Of a stretch of 64,000 nucleotides of DNA, positions 1 through 9,161 are shown in pieces. Origin of the DNA: Uliginosibacterium sp036017065 (lineage in GTDB: Bacteria; Pseudomonadota; Gammaproteobacteria; Burkholderiales; Rhodocyclaceae); the NCBI RefSeq assembly GCF_036017065.1, contig NZ_JAYXHR010000004.1:62001-126000 (forward strand). Direction: 5' to 3'. A program made the position numbers and the translations under genes. The notes beneath the pieces are model-generated. The model searched no databases and was not told the DNA's origin. It saw only the letters and a list, made by a program, of their open reading frames with translations. Every line of letters begins with the position of its first letter. Within the stretch, counting starts at the first letter, position 1.

Positions 1-759
1 GCCCAGCGCGCCGAGCACGAGGTGGGGGTAGCGCCACATGCTGTGGCGGTCCGGCAGGTCGTCGTGGTTGGCGTCATCGCTGCCGGGCTCGACATGCGGC
101 AGGCGGAACAGACCGATGAACAGTGCGATGGCGCCGAGCACGGCGGCCAGCACGAGGTAGGGCGTCTGCACCGACGCCACCTGGGCCTGGTTGTAGGTGG
201 CGAGGTCCTGTGGGGACAGGGCCTGCAGTTCCGGCGCGCTCTTGACCGCCACGGCAAGGATGAAGGCCGCGCCGAACACCGGGCCGATGGTGGTGCCCAG
301 CGAGTTGAAGGCCTGCGTCAGGTTGAGGCGGCTGGACGCCGTTTCCGGTGCGCCGAGTGCGGTGACGAAGGGATTGGCTGCCACCTGCAGGAAGGCGATG
401 CCGCTGGCCAGCACGAACAGCGCGGTGAGGAACAGCGCGTAGATCTTGTGGCCGGCCGCCGGGTAGAACAGCAGGCAGCCCGCGGCGGCGATCAGCAGGC
501 CGATGATGATGCCGGCCTTGTAGCCCACGCGCTCGACGATGAAGCCGGCGGGCAGCGACATCACGAAGTAGGCCATGAAGAAACTGAACTGCACCAGCAT
601 GGCCTGGAAGTAGCTCAGCGTGAACACCGCCTTCAGGTGCGGGATGAGGATGTCGTTCAGCGAGGTGATCAGCCCCCACATGAAGAACAGCACCGTCAGC
701 GCGGCAAGCGCACTGCCATATTTCGGCGTGGCGGAGGCGTGGGTCGTCGGTTCCGTCAT
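1..759 (-). CDS. Sugar MFS transporter, FucP/GluP type (3' end outside window)
   Basis: Reading leftwards from ATG at 757-759, about 253 codons are visible before the window edge, so the C-terminal half is missing. The N-terminal segment LTVLFFMWGLITSLNDILIP, then LQVAANPFVTALG around residue 120, are hallmarks of the fucose/glucose-galactose:H+ symporter branch of the major facilitator superfamily. Several hydrophobic membrane helices are visible, and a soluble Asp-rich loop near residue 235 should be the central cytoplasmic loop. By family it imports a hexose or deoxyhexose with protons across the inner membrane. The substrate cannot be told from sequence. Confidence 0.85.
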   Translation of the reverse strand, partial: MTEPTTHASATPKYGSALAALTVLFFMWGLITSLNDILIPHLKAVFTLSYFQAMLVQFSFFMAYFVMSLPAGFIVERVGYKAGIIIGLLIAAAGCLLFYPAAGHKIYALFLTALFVLASGIAFLQVAANPFVTALGAPETASSRLNLTQAFNSLGTTIGPVFGAAFILAVAVKSAPELQALSPQDLATYNQAQVASVQTPYLVLAAVLGAIALFIGLFRLPHVEPGSDDANHDDLPDRHSMWRYPHLVLGALG

Positions 760-958
760 GGCATCCCCTTCGATGAGCTGCGTGGCGCGTCGTGCGCGGG
801 GCAGGGGTGGCAGCATGCCACGGACATGTGACGGCGGCTATGCGGGCTGACCGCCACGCAGCCCGATGCCCGGCCCTGATGGACGGCACGGGGAGGCGTA
901 TCGGGCTCTGGCTAAACTGGCGCTCCCAGGCCGCCTCCCGCGGCTGCACCCCCATGGC

Positions 959-1798
959 ATGGAGGCCCACTTGGCAACCGGACCGAAGGAAATCAGGCCA
1001 CTGCTCGACGCCTTGATCGAGCGCAGGACCCTGCCGTTCGACGAGGTGCTGGCGATCTTCGCCGGCAAGGGTGGCAAGGTCAGCCAGGGCGCGGTGATGG
1101 AACGCCTGAACTTCCTGTGGAACGAGTACCTGTTCGCGCTGATCGGCCCGGACGGCGCGGAGGCGTCGTGGAACGAGGACGCGCCGTTCAAGGCACCCGC
1201 CGGCTACACCCTGCGCTTCCTCGGTATCGCGGCGAAGGAGGGTGTGATCGCCGGCACGGTGGCGGACCGCATCGACGAGCAGGACATCCAGGAGGTCGTG
1301 CCGGGCTATGTGTGGGTCGGCCTGAAGCGGCGCAACGACCTGCGCATCGTGGGCGAGCAGGCAGGCGCCACGCTGCTGGCGGAGCGCCTGCGTGCCTTCA
1401 CGCACCAGTTCGCTTTCGACCTCGTCACCGGCCAGCACGTGCGCATTGCCGGCCTGTTCTCGGCGCGGGCCGTGAAGGGCCAGACGCTGGATACCCTGCT
1501 GACCCGCATCGCCAACCTGGAAAAGGAGTACGGCCGCTTCGACTACTTCGACCGCGTGCAGGTGATCCAGGTGATCAACGGTGACAGCTCGGCGGTGAAG
1601 GATTCGGATGGCAACGTGCGGATGGACATCCCGAAGAGCGTGCCGCGTGAAGCGATCCGCGGCTGGACCGAGTACGAACTGATCAGCGTGCGCACACCGC
1701 ATGGCCTGCCGGTGCACGAGATGACCGGCACGCTGAAGATCATCGAGGAAGACGGCTTCTTCCGCATCGTCGACGCGACGGTGCATTCAGGATACTGA
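959..1798 (+). CDS. Conserved hypothetical protein, unknown function
   Basis: The open frame begins at 866, but I prefer ATG 959 (start MEAHLATGPKEI) because the preceding 31 residues look like translated leader. That gives 279 residues, soluble, with no signal peptide or membrane helix. The N-terminal third (LLDALIERRTLPFDEVLAIF, then GKVSQGAVMERLNFLW) looks helical, like a small winged-helix or DNA-binding unit; the C-terminal part is mixed alpha/beta and ends in a strand-rich segment. I recognise no family. The coding frame has clean high-GC third positions, so it is a real gene. It is divergent from the sugar permease on its left. Confidence 0.6.
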   Translation: MEAHLATGPKEIRPLLDALIERRTLPFDEVLAIFAGKGGKVSQGAVMERLNFLWNEYLFALIGPDGAEASWNEDAPFKAPAGYTLRFLGIAAKEGVIAGTVADRIDEQDIQEVVPGYVWVGLKRRNDLRIVGEQAGATLLAERLRAFTHQFAFDLVTGQHVRIAGLFSARAVKGQTLDTLLTRIANLEKEYGRFDYFDRVQVIQVINGDSSAVKDSDGNVRMDIPKSVPREAIRGWTEYELISVRTPHGLPVHEMTGTLKIIEEDGFFRIVDATVHSGY

Positions 1799-1989
1799 GC
1801 CGGGGGGCTGGGTCAGGGTACTGCGTCCGGCGTGGCAGGCTGTGGTGCTTTTGGGGGGAGGCCGTCGGTACGTTCCGCAGTGACGTGCCGGCCATGACTA
1901 AAGACACTTCTGGCGGTGCGCGCGCCTGCATACAGTCTCCGGCTTCGGCGCGCGATCCGACGGGCGCCTGCCTGGTCCGAGGAGGCCGT

Positions 1990-2991
1990 ATGGATTCCCT
2001 GCAATCTGCAGTACCCGCTTCGTCTCACCCGTCCCACCCGTTCCGCGTGTCGCGCCTGTGTCTCCCGGCTGTTGCGTCGCTGTGCCTGGGGTTGTCGGCA
2101 CATGCGCAAGCCAGCGGGGCGCTGCCGGCCAACAGCCCGGCACGCATCAGCGTCGAGTACAGCTTCGAGTCCAGGGGTCGCAAGGCCGGCCAGCTGGACA
2201 CCGTCGAGTGGAATGTCCAGCGCAACGCCAGCATCGTGACGACGCTGAAGTCGCGTGCTGCCTCGCCGTATCCCGCACTGGGGCCGAAGGACCCGGCCAT
2301 CGCGGCCGACACGCAGCGCAAGCAGGCACTCGCGGCGAAGACCCAGCAGCAGATGCAGCCGATGATGCAGGCGGCCGAGCAGATCATGGCGCGCTGTGGC
2401 GACGACGACGCCTGCGTCGAGCGCGAGAGCATGAAGCTGGGCGCCAGCATCAACGCCAAGGGCGGGCTGAGTGCCGATGAGAAGGCGGCGGGTCGCAACA
2501 TCGCGGAGATATCGAAGCTGCCCGAGGGCAGCGTGCAGCTCTTCGAGGGCGTGAGCCAGCAAGGCAGCTTCCGCATCAGGGAGAACGTGACGATCCTGAC
2601 TGCGGACCCGATCTGCCACGACAGGCCGAACAAGCGCTGCAAGCGCGAGGAGCAACGCGTGGCCGAGGCCGCCTTGCCGCAGGCACCCGCCGGAAAGGGC
2701 ACGGCCTCGCTTGCCGAGGTGAGCCACAACGGCGGCACGCTGACGATGATCCTGCCCATGCCGCTCAATGCGCTGATGGTGGAGCAGACGATCCAGACCG
2801 ACCACCCGGAGCAGGCCAGGGAGAGCGGCCGCAGCCAGGTGGTGTCGCCCTGGAGCTTTACCGGCGACACCCTCACGGTGAAGCTGAAGGGGGACTGGCG
2901 CAAGCAGTCCGGCGAACAGGTCAGCGAGGTGACCGATCGCGCCGGGCTCAAGGGCAAGCTGACGGTGCGCTGGCGTTTCGAGGCGCCCTGA
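1990..2991 (+). CDS. Exported protein of unknown function
   Basis: ATG 1990 is preceded by a strong purine-rich ribosome site (gaggagg, 1978-1985), so the open stretch upstream of it is not used. The 333-residue product starts with a basic region and a hydrophobic core ending near SAHAQA, a Sec signal peptide with AXA-type cleavage around residue 40. The mature part contains a Gln/Met-rich helical segment (KTQQQMQPMMQAAEQIMARC) and a beta-rich C-terminus with SPWSFTGDTLTVKLKG. It contains several Cys residues, suggesting periplasmic disulfides. I do not recognise the family and assign no function. Confidence 0.6.
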   Translation: MDSLQSAVPASSHPSHPFRVSRLCLPAVASLCLGLSAHAQASGALPANSPARISVEYSFESRGRKAGQLDTVEWNVQRNASIVTTLKSRAASPYPALGPKDPAIAADTQRKQALAAKTQQQMQPMMQAAEQIMARCGDDDACVERESMKLGASINAKGGLSADEKAAGRNIAEISKLPEGSVQLFEGVSQQGSFRIRENVTILTADPICHDRPNKRCKREEQRVAEAALPQAPAGKGTASLAEVSHNGGTLTMILPMPLNALMVEQTIQTDHPEQARESGRSQVVSPWSFTGDTLTVKLKGDWRKQSGEQVSEVTDRAGLKGKLTVRWRFEAP

Positions 2992-3288
2992 TTCCTGCGG
3001 CGCGTTTGCCGGACGTTCGCAGGGCGCGCCAGCAACGACAGGTGTCGGTGTCGGGCGTTCCCGGCGCCGTCGCTGAAAAGGTTTTATGTCCGCATAACAA
3101 TCTTTGAAAGTGTGCCCGCAGCGCGGCACTTAAAATCACCCCTCACCTGCGGTGCCGCCGGCTGTACGAGCTGATCCTGCGGCGGCATCGTGAGCAGCAC
3201 CGGCTGTTGCCGTGTGGCGGAGGTGAGCAGGCGGAGCGGCTGGCGTTTCGCTCCGACGCGGGCGGAACCCCCCGCCCGATTTGTACCG

Positions 3289-4569
3289 ATGCACGCAGCA
3301 CCTTCTTCCGCAGACCCCGTCGCACCCGTCCCGACGCTTCCCCCGACCCCGCAGGACACCGGCAACGCCTGGTGGCGGGTCATCGTGCTGGCGCTGGCGG
3401 CCTTCATCTTCAACACCACCGAATTCGTCCCGGTCGGTCTGCTGAGCGACATTGCGGCCAGCTTCGGCATGCAGACCGCACGCACCGGCCTGATGATCAC
3501 CATCTACGCCTGGGTGGTCACGCTGGCCTCGCTGCCGGTGATGCTGCTGACCCGCGACATCGAGCGCAAGAAGCTGCTGGCCGGCACGTTCATCCTCTTC
3601 ATCGCGAGCCACCTGCTGTCCGGCGTGGCCTGGAACTTCACCGTGCTGATGATCTCGCGCCTCGGCGTGGCGTTGGCGCACGCGGTGTTCTGGTCCATCA
3701 CGGTGTCACTGGCGGTGCGCATCGCACCGGCCGGCAAGCGCGCACAGGCGCTCAGCCTGCTGTCCACCGGCTCGGTGCTGGCGATGGTGGTGGGCGTGCC
3801 GATGGGGCGTGTGCTCGGGCAACACCTGGGCTGGCGCATCACCTTCCTCGCCATCGCGGTGCTGGCGGTGCTGACGCTGTTCGCGCTGCTGCGCCTGCTG
3901 CCGAAACTGCCGAGCCAGCATGCCGGTTCGCTGGAAATGTTGCCGCGCCTGCTGCGGCGTACGGCGCTCACGCGCCTGTACGTGCTGACGGCGGTGATCG
4001 TCACCGCTCACTTCACCGCCTACAGCTACATCGAGCCCTTCCTGCAGGACGTCATCGGCCTGTCCGGCGGTACGGTCACGATGTTCCTGCTGGTACTCGG
4101 CGGGGCAGGGGTGCTGGGCAGCCTGGTGTTCAGCCGCTGGGGCGGTCGCCAGCCCAGCCTGCTGATCACGCCGGCCGTCATGGTGCTGACGCTGAGCACG
4201 CTGGCCCTCGTGCTGGCTGCCGGCACACAGCCCACGCTGGTGGCGCTCGGCCTGGTGTGGGGCATGTCCATCATGGTGATCGGCATCGGCCTGCAGGCCA
4301 AGGTGCTGGAGGCGGCGCCGGACGCCACCGACCTCGCGATGTCGCTGTTCTCCGGCATCTACAACATCGGCATCGGTGGCGGCGCCTTGCTCGGCAGCCA
4401 GGTGAGCGTCCGCCTCGGCATGGGCGACATCGGCTACGTGGCCAGCGCGATCGGCCTCGTTGCGTTGTTGTGGTGCCTGCTGGTGTTCCGCCGCGACATC
4501 TGCCTGCGCGCGCGTTTCAACCGGCAGGTCCAGGCCTTCGGCCGGGGACTCGCTTCGCTGCGGACCTGA
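3289..4569 (+). CDS. sotB: Sugar efflux MFS transporter SotB
   Basis: The 426-residue protein closely follows the SotB/YdeA branch of the DHA1 drug-H+ antiporter family: FIFNTTEFVPVGLLSDIA near residue 40, then TIYAWVV, SRLGVALAHAVFWSITVSLA, APAGKRAQALSL and the late motif APDATDLAMSLFSGIYNIGI. Twelve membrane segments are apparent. E. coli SotB exports arabinose and other sugars, preventing accumulation of toxic sugar phosphates. ATG 3289 is chosen over the frame opening at 3190 because the family's conserved region begins about 30 residues after it. It stands alone on this strand; no regulator adjoins it. Confidence 0.88.
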   Translation: MHAAPSSADPVAPVPTLPPTPQDTGNAWWRVIVLALAAFIFNTTEFVPVGLLSDIAASFGMQTARTGLMITIYAWVVTLASLPVMLLTRDIERKKLLAGTFILFIASHLLSGVAWNFTVLMISRLGVALAHAVFWSITVSLAVRIAPAGKRAQALSLLSTGSVLAMVVGVPMGRVLGQHLGWRITFLAIAVLAVLTLFALLRLLPKLPSQHAGSLEMLPRLLRRTALTRLYVLTAVIVTAHFTAYSYIEPFLQDVIGLSGGTVTMFLLVLGGAGVLGSLVFSRWGGRQPSLLITPAVMVLTLSTLALVLAAGTQPTLVALGLVWGMSIMVIGIGLQAKVLEAAPDATDLAMSLFSGIYNIGIGGGALLGSQVSVRLGMGDIGYVASAIGLVALLWCLLVFRRDICLRARFNRQVQAFGRGLASLRT

Positions 4570-4723
4570 GGCAGCCCGGCGTGCGCCGGATCTCGTCCGC
4601 CCGGTGGTGTTGCATCCATCGCCGTACTCGCCGTTAGTATTCCTGCGTGCGGATCGCTGGCGTGACCTGGCAGCACGCGATTCGACGTTCTCGACGAGGG
4701 GTGGCTGGCATGGGGCATCGGGC

Positions 4724-5998
4724 ATGAAGGCATTCGGCATGAATCTGCGCAGCGTGTGGGTGTCTGGCCTGGCCCTGCTGTGCAGCGCAGCCGTGTCGGC
4801 GCAATCGATCGTCATCCCCATGAGCCTGCCGGGTGAAGACCTGGGCGCGCTGGCAACCGGTGGTGCGCCGGTCGTGAGCGAGCGCAAACCCTGGCTGGCG
4901 GTGACGATGCGCGGCACGGACCTCGTGCTCGATGCGGTCACCACGTCGAGGAAGCCTGACTGGATCGTCGAAGAGCGCAACACCACGGCCAGTCCTTCGC
5001 CGGAAGCCAGGAGGATCGTGCCGCGCACGCCGTCGGCGTTGGCGATGCCGCAGACGGCCTTGTTCGCGTTTCGCGTCGAGGGTTACGACGCAGCTGCGCC
5101 GGTCGTCCGGGTCGGCGTCCATCCCTCCGCGCTGACGCAGCCCGTGTTGCTGCACGACCGCTGGTCAGGCGACGTGACAGTGGCGGGCAAGCGCTGGACG
5201 GTGGCCACGGAATCCGTGCGCAGGAAGGACGGCGCGATGCTGTCCGGGTCGCTGTCGCTGGTGGCCCGCACCGCAACGGGGGAGCGCGTGGTGTTGCTGC
5301 CGCCCGCCCACGGCATGGTGTTCGAACGTCAGGAACTGCTGTGGCTGGGGAGCCTGCGCGGAAGTGCGGGTGCAGGCGGGCTGGACCTGCTGGTGAAGCG
5401 CACCCGCATCACCGGCCAGGTCGAGTACGTGTTGAAGATCGCTGACGCCATCGGCTTCGCGACGCTGGACCCCGATCTTGCGCACACCTACTTCGAATCC
5501 GGCATCGAGGAGTACGCGGAGCTGGCCAGCCACACGGCGCAGCCAAGGCCGCGCCCGGACGGCAAATTCGGTCAGGCGGCCTTCACGATCTCCGAAGAGG
5601 GCTGGAGCAAGGCGGTGGAGGAGGCGGAGCAGGGCGGGCTGCCTAAGCCGCTGTTCGACCGTCAGCTCGCGCTGGGTGCCGACAGGCTGCGCTTCGCCAT
5701 CGACTACCTGCCGGTGGCGCAGATGGGGAAGGACGAGACGTGGTCCTCGGCGAACACCTCCTGGGAGGGGCCGGTGACGGTGAAAGTGAGCTTCCGCGGC
5801 AAGACGCAGACGCTGTTGCTGGCCGACCGGCTGGATGGCAGCGGCTTCCGCGTGCAGGTGGGCATGCTCGACGGCGAGCCGGCCGTGAACATCGCCTTCT
5901 CGCCGCACTACAACAACCAGTTCGCGTACTACTGGGTGTGGGACGACGCCGGCAAGCGCTTCAAGCGCCTGCTGCGGTCGCAGTGGCAGGGGTGTTGA
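4724..5998 (+). CDS. Exported protein of unknown function
   Basis: Starting at ATG 4724 (a second ATG lies five codons on) the product is 424 residues with a clear signal peptide: a basic start, hydrophobic WVSGLALLCSAAVSA, and probable cleavage before QS near residue 27. The mature protein is beta-rich and acidic, with many repeated short hydrophobic strands (RFAIDYLPVAQ, VTVKVSFRGKTQTLLLA) and an aromatic C-terminus (YNNQFAYYWVWDDAGKRFKR). It probably resides in the periplasm or is secreted. No catalytic motif or named domain was recognised. It ends only 35 bases from the convergent hflX gene. Confidence 0.6.
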   Translation: MKAFGMNLRSVWVSGLALLCSAAVSAQSIVIPMSLPGEDLGALATGGAPVVSERKPWLAVTMRGTDLVLDAVTTSRKPDWIVEERNTTASPSPEARRIVPRTPSALAMPQTALFAFRVEGYDAAAPVVRVGVHPSALTQPVLLHDRWSGDVTVAGKRWTVATESVRRKDGAMLSGSLSLVARTATGERVVLLPPAHGMVFERQELLWLGSLRGSAGAGGLDLLVKRTRITGQVEYVLKIADAIGFATLDPDLAHTYFESGIEEYAELASHTAQPRPRPDGKFGQAAFTISEEGWSKAVEEAEQGGLPKPLFDRQLALGADRLRFAIDYLPVAQMGKDETWSSANTSWEGPVTVKVSFRGKTQTLLLADRLDGSGFRVQVGMLDGEPAVNIAFSPHYNNQFAYYWVWDDAGKRFKRLLRSQWQGC

Positions 5999-6032
5999 GC
6001 CTGCACGGACGGGGCCGGTTGCACCTGCCGGC

Positions 6033-7412
6033 TCACCAGGGCTCGTCGTTCTTCGGCGGCGTGGTGTCCGGGTCGGCCAGCGCGCGCAGCTTGTCGATGG
6101 CGTCTGGTTCGCCGCGCACCTTGAAGGTGGCGCCGTTCTCGTCCGCGCTCTCCGCCAGCACCTGGCAGGTGGCGTAGATATCCTTGCGCAGTTGCTGCGC
6201 TGACCAGGGCAGGAACAGTTCGGCCTCCACCAGATCGCGCTGGAAGAAGGCGACGATGGCCTGGTGCATGCGCGCCACGTCTTCGGGGCGGCGTGCGCTC
6301 ATCACCACGCAGTCCGGGTACTGGGCCTTCAGCTCCGCCTCGCGCGCGGCCTGCGCCTCGGCGTCGCCCACCTGGTCGATCTTGTTGAATACGCGGATGC
6401 GCGGGATTTCATGCGCGTCGATTTCCTCCAGCACCTTGTCGGTGACTTCGCGCTGGCGCTCGAAGCCCGGGTCGCTGGCGTCGATGACGTGCAGCAGCAG
6501 GGCGGCGTCCAGCGCCTCGTCCAGCGTGGACTTGAACGAGGTGACGAGACCGTGGGGCAGGTTCTTGATGAAGCCCACGGTGTCGCTGACCAGCACCCGC
6601 GGCACGCTTTCCGGATGCAGCACGCGCACGGTGGTGTCCAGGGTGGCGAACAGCTTGTTGGCGACCAGTACCTCGCTGCCGGTCAGCGCACGCATCAGCG
6701 TGGACTTGCCGGCGTTGGTGTAGCCCACCAGCGCGACGCTGTTCAGACCCTGGCCCTGGCGTTGCGTACGGCGCGAGCGCTGGGTCTCGCGCGTGGCGTT
6801 CATCGCGTCGATCTCTTCCTGCAACTCGGCGATGCGATCGCGGATCTTGCGACGGTCCAGCTCGGTGGCGGATTCACCCGAACCACGGCCCCCCACGCCG
6901 CTGCGCTGGCGGCCTTGCGGGCCGGCGGCCTTGGCGGCCTCGCGCAGGCGCGGCGCCATGTAGCCCAGCCGCGCGATCTCCACCTGCGCCTTTGCCGCGG
7001 GCGTGCGCGCGTTGCGGTGGAAGATCTCGAGGATGACCATGGTGCGGTCCATCACCTCGGTGTTTGTCTCGATTTCCAGCTTGCGCAACTGGGTGGGCGA
7101 GATCTCGTGGTCCACCAGCACCACCTCGATGTCGCCACCACGGCCTGCCTGCGGGTCGGGCGCTTCGTCCTCGCCGAGCGCCTGGCTCTCGATGTATTCA
7201 CGGATTTCCGTCCGCTTGCCGACGCCCATGTAGCCGGTGGTGTCGAAACTGCCGCGCTTCTGCACAAAGGTTTCCACCACCTGCAGGCCGAGCGTCTTGG
7301 CGAGCTCGCGCAGCTCCATGAGGGAGGCGTGGAACTCCAGGTCGGTGACGCTGGGCAGGTGAACGGCGGCGATGACGGCGCGTACGGGGGATTCGGGTGA
7401 AGCGGCGGGCAT
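6033..7412 (-). CDS. hflX: Ribosome-associated GTPase HflX
   Basis: The 459-residue protein has the HflX order: an N-terminal nucleotide-independent domain with the glycine-rich segment GSFDTTGYMGVGKRTEI, a helical linker with the ELDRRKIRDRIAELQEEI coiled coil, then a TrmE-Era-like G domain. G1 is GYTNAGKS at about residue 230, G3 is DTVGFIKNLP and G4 is NKID at about 345. HflX splits stalled or heat-damaged 70S ribosomes. ATG 7412 (MPAASPESPVRA) is taken because the additional 58 codons upstream are low-complexity and Pro/Arg rich. In many proteobacteria it follows hfq, but no hfq is present here. Confidence 0.92.
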   Translation of the reverse strand: MPAASPESPVRAVIAAVHLPSVTDLEFHASLMELRELAKTLGLQVVETFVQKRGSFDTTGYMGVGKRTEIREYIESQALGEDEAPDPQAGRGGDIEVVLVDHEISPTQLRKLEIETNTEVMDRTMVILEIFHRNARTPAAKAQVEIARLGYMAPRLREAAKAAGPQGRQRSGVGGRGSGESATELDRRKIRDRIAELQEEIDAMNATRETQRSRRTQRQGQGLNSVALVGYTNAGKSTLMRALTGSEVLVANKLFATLDTTVRVLHPESVPRVLVSDTVGFIKNLPHGLVTSFKSTLDEALDAALLLHVIDASDPGFERQREVTDKVLEEIDAHEIPRIRVFNKIDQVGDAEAQAAREAELKAQYPDCVVMSARRPEDVARMHQAIVAFFQRDLVEAELFLPWSAQQLRKDIYATCQVLAESADENGATFKVRGEPDAIDKLRALADPDTTPPKNDEPW

Positions 7413-7569
7413 TGCGGAGGGGGGGCGGTCAGGTGAAAGCAGGCGGCATGGTAGCCGGAAAGGGGGCGGCGTGCCGCCGGGGGGGCGGCGTGTCTCCGAA
7501 GGATCGGTGTGCCGCCAGGCTTGATCTGCTGCAAAGCCGGCCACGGGGTGGCTCGGTACACTTGCGGAC

Positions 7570-8079
7570 ATGAAGATCCGCCGCATGAAATCCGCCGACC
7601 TGCCTGCCGTGATGGCCGTGCAGGCCAGCTGCTACCCGTCTGCCCTCAACGAGCCGCTCGACGTGCTGGAACGACGCCTCGAAACCTGCAGCGACACCGC
7701 CTGGGTCATGCAGGAGAGCACGCGGGACGAGTCCACCGTGTGTGCCTACCTGTTTGCGTACCGTTCCGCCCTGGGCAAGGTGACGCCGCTGGGCGGTGAG
7801 TTCGAGTCCAGCCGCCGCGTCGACAGCCTGTACCTGCACGACCTCGCCGTGTCGCCCCGCATGAAGGGCCAGCGCCTCGCGCAGTGGCTGGTGCAGCACG
7901 CCTGGGCCAGTGCCTGGGCCATGGGCCTGCGCAGCTCCGCGCTGGTCGCGGTACAGGGCTCGCTGCCGTTCTGGGCACGGCTGGGCTATGCCCGCCACCA
8001 GGCCTTGTCGCCGTCACAGGCTGTGCACCTGCGCAGCTATGGCGACGGACAGTACATGGTCAGGCATTTCACGGGCTGA
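7570..8079 (+). CDS. GNAT-family N-acetyltransferase
   Basis: A complete small GNAT of 169 residues: beta1/alpha1 at the start (MKIRRMKSADLPAVMAVQ), the beta4 strand SLYLHDLAVSP near residue 80, followed by the acetyl-CoA-binding loop MKGQRLAQWLVQHA, and beta5 with LVAVQGSLPFWARLGYAR. The pyrophosphate loop K-G-Q-R-L-A is a relaxed form of the usual Q/RxxGxG/A motif. Substrate is unknown; proteins of this size acetylate small molecules or protein N-termini. It is divergent from hflX with a 157-base gap that should hold both promoters. Confidence 0.8.
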   Translation: MKIRRMKSADLPAVMAVQASCYPSALNEPLDVLERRLETCSDTAWVMQESTRDESTVCAYLFAYRSALGKVTPLGGEFESSRRVDSLYLHDLAVSPRMKGQRLAQWLVQHAWASAWAMGLRSSALVAVQGSLPFWARLGYARHQALSPSQAVHLRSYGDGQYMVRHFTG

Positions 8080-8295
8080 GTCCTGTCCTGGGGCGGACGG
8101 CCCCGTACCTGCTGTCATCCATACTGTTCCGACCGGCGCCGCCGGCTTTCGCGCAGCATGGCCGGCAGGGCACCGGATAAAGGAGTGCTGGTCAGAGAGC
8201 AGGGGGCCAAGGGGGCGTAATGTCGCCCGGCCTGATGCGCCTCATGGGATGCGTGCGACGCCGCAAGGATCAGCTGCGGGGTTGCAGCTTCCTGG

Positions 8296-8601
8296 TCAGG
8301 CCGCAGCTTCGCTGACGGTTTCCAGTGCGTCCTTGCCCAGCGCCTGTTGCGCCCGCGCCTGCAGGGCCCGGTAGCTGCGCTCCCACTCCGCATTGCGCGG
8401 CGTGGTCTTGACGATCTGGCGCAAGACGTTGCGCAGGACTTCGGTCTCCTGGCGCGCCCGTGCGAGCTCGGCAGTCAGTTCGGCATACTCTTCTTCGTAC
8501 ACCAGCGTGACCTTGCGGTCCTTGCATACGCCCACGCACGTCTGCGGGCCATCCAGTCGGCCACAGCCAATACATTGCCATGCGGTCATGATCTCGGGCA
8601 T
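8296..8601 (-). CDS. Small protein with N-terminal Cys pairs and coiled coil, copy 1
   Basis: A 101-residue product with CIGCGRLDGPQTCVGVCKDR at the N-terminus, giving a CxxC...CxxxC arrangement that could bind zinc, followed by a Glu/Ala/Arg-rich helical region (EEYAELTAELARARQETEVL) likely to form a coiled coil. It is clearly paralogous to the next gene upstream on the same strand: both share the Cys spacing, a Tyr-rich hinge, and a TPRxxxW near residue 70. A small cytosolic metal-binding or scaffold protein is plausible. No function can be assigned. Confidence 0.65.
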   Translation of the reverse strand: MPEIMTAWQCIGCGRLDGPQTCVGVCKDRKVTLVYEEEYAELTAELARARQETEVLRNVLRQIVKTTPRNAEWERSYRALQARAQQALGKDALETVSEAAA

Positions 8602-8695
8602 CGCCGGCCTCCTCGTTGAGTGGAATGCCCGATCATTGTCTCACCGCGGCCCGGCGCGGTCTTCGATGCAGATCAGTTCCCGTCGTAATACTTTG

Positions 8696-8986
8696 TCAGA
8701 CGCTGCGATGACGCCGGAGTGTGTCGCGAGCACGTGCCTGCGCCTGCCGGAAGCAGGTCTCCCACTGACCTTCGCGCGGGGTGGCGTGAGCCAGCTGGCT
8801 CAACAGGTCGAGCAGGGCGCCAACGGTATGCTGGCTTTGCGCAAGGTGCTTCTCCAGCGCCACGTACTCGTCGTGGTGGATGAGCTGGACCTTGCTGTCG
8901 CGACAGGCGCCTGTGCAGGCCTGCTGGCTCTCGATCCGGCCACAGCCGCCGCACTGCCAGGCGGTGAAGGTGTGAGGCATGTCCAT
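8696..8986 (-). CDS. Small protein with N-terminal Cys pairs and coiled coil, copy 2
   Basis: This 96-residue product is the partner of the gene ending at 8296. Its N-terminus reads AWQCGGCGRIESQQACTGAC, matching the AWQC-x2-C...C-x3-C arrangement of copy 1, then DSKVQLIHHDEYVALEKHLA and the shared TPREGQW motif. The two genes are in the same orientation with about 95 bases between them, so they probably arose by tandem duplication and are cotranscribed. They have diverged substantially outside the Cys region, which argues that both are kept by selection. Confidence 0.65.
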   Translation of the reverse strand: MDMPHTFTAWQCGGCGRIESQQACTGACRDSKVQLIHHDEYVALEKHLAQSQHTVGALLDLLSQLAHATPREGQWETCFRQAQARARDTLRRHRSV

Positions 8987-9060
8987 GCTCCTTTCGCGGA
9001 ATGCAGGATGCGCGATGGCGCTGTCGGCGAAGGCCGGCGCATGGCCACTATTTCACGACG

Positions 9061-9160
9061 GCCCTGCCGCTTCTTCGATCTGGATCAGGTTTGGGCGCCC
9101 GGGGAAAGGATGCGGAACATCGACGCCCGCCGCGGTGTCTCCCTGCTTTCAGGGGAGCGC
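9061..9160 (-). promoter_or_regulatory. Degenerate TPP-riboswitch-like sequence (doubtful)
   Basis: On the minus strand, upstream of the small Cys-protein genes, a hairpin with loop GAAAG is followed by GAGA, and further on by AACCTGATC, a 12-base gap, GCG and AGGG. This is the order and spacing of the conserved parts of the thiamin-pyrophosphate aptamer (CUGAGA ... ACCUGAUC-N12-GCG-AGG). The internal UAAU loop and the full CUGAGA box are not conserved, and no thiamin gene adjoins it. It may be a decayed aptamer or chance. Confidence 0.22.
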
Positions 9161-9161
9161 C

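Noticed and set aside
74..1786. A 570-codon minus-strand frame over the sugar permease and the next gene
   Set aside because: It crosses two well-supported genes, and its translation is Arg/His/Ala-rich low complexity.
3190..3288. Upstream extension of sotB to the first ATG of the frame
   Set aside because: No ribosome site, and the extra 33 residues have no counterpart in SotB proteins.
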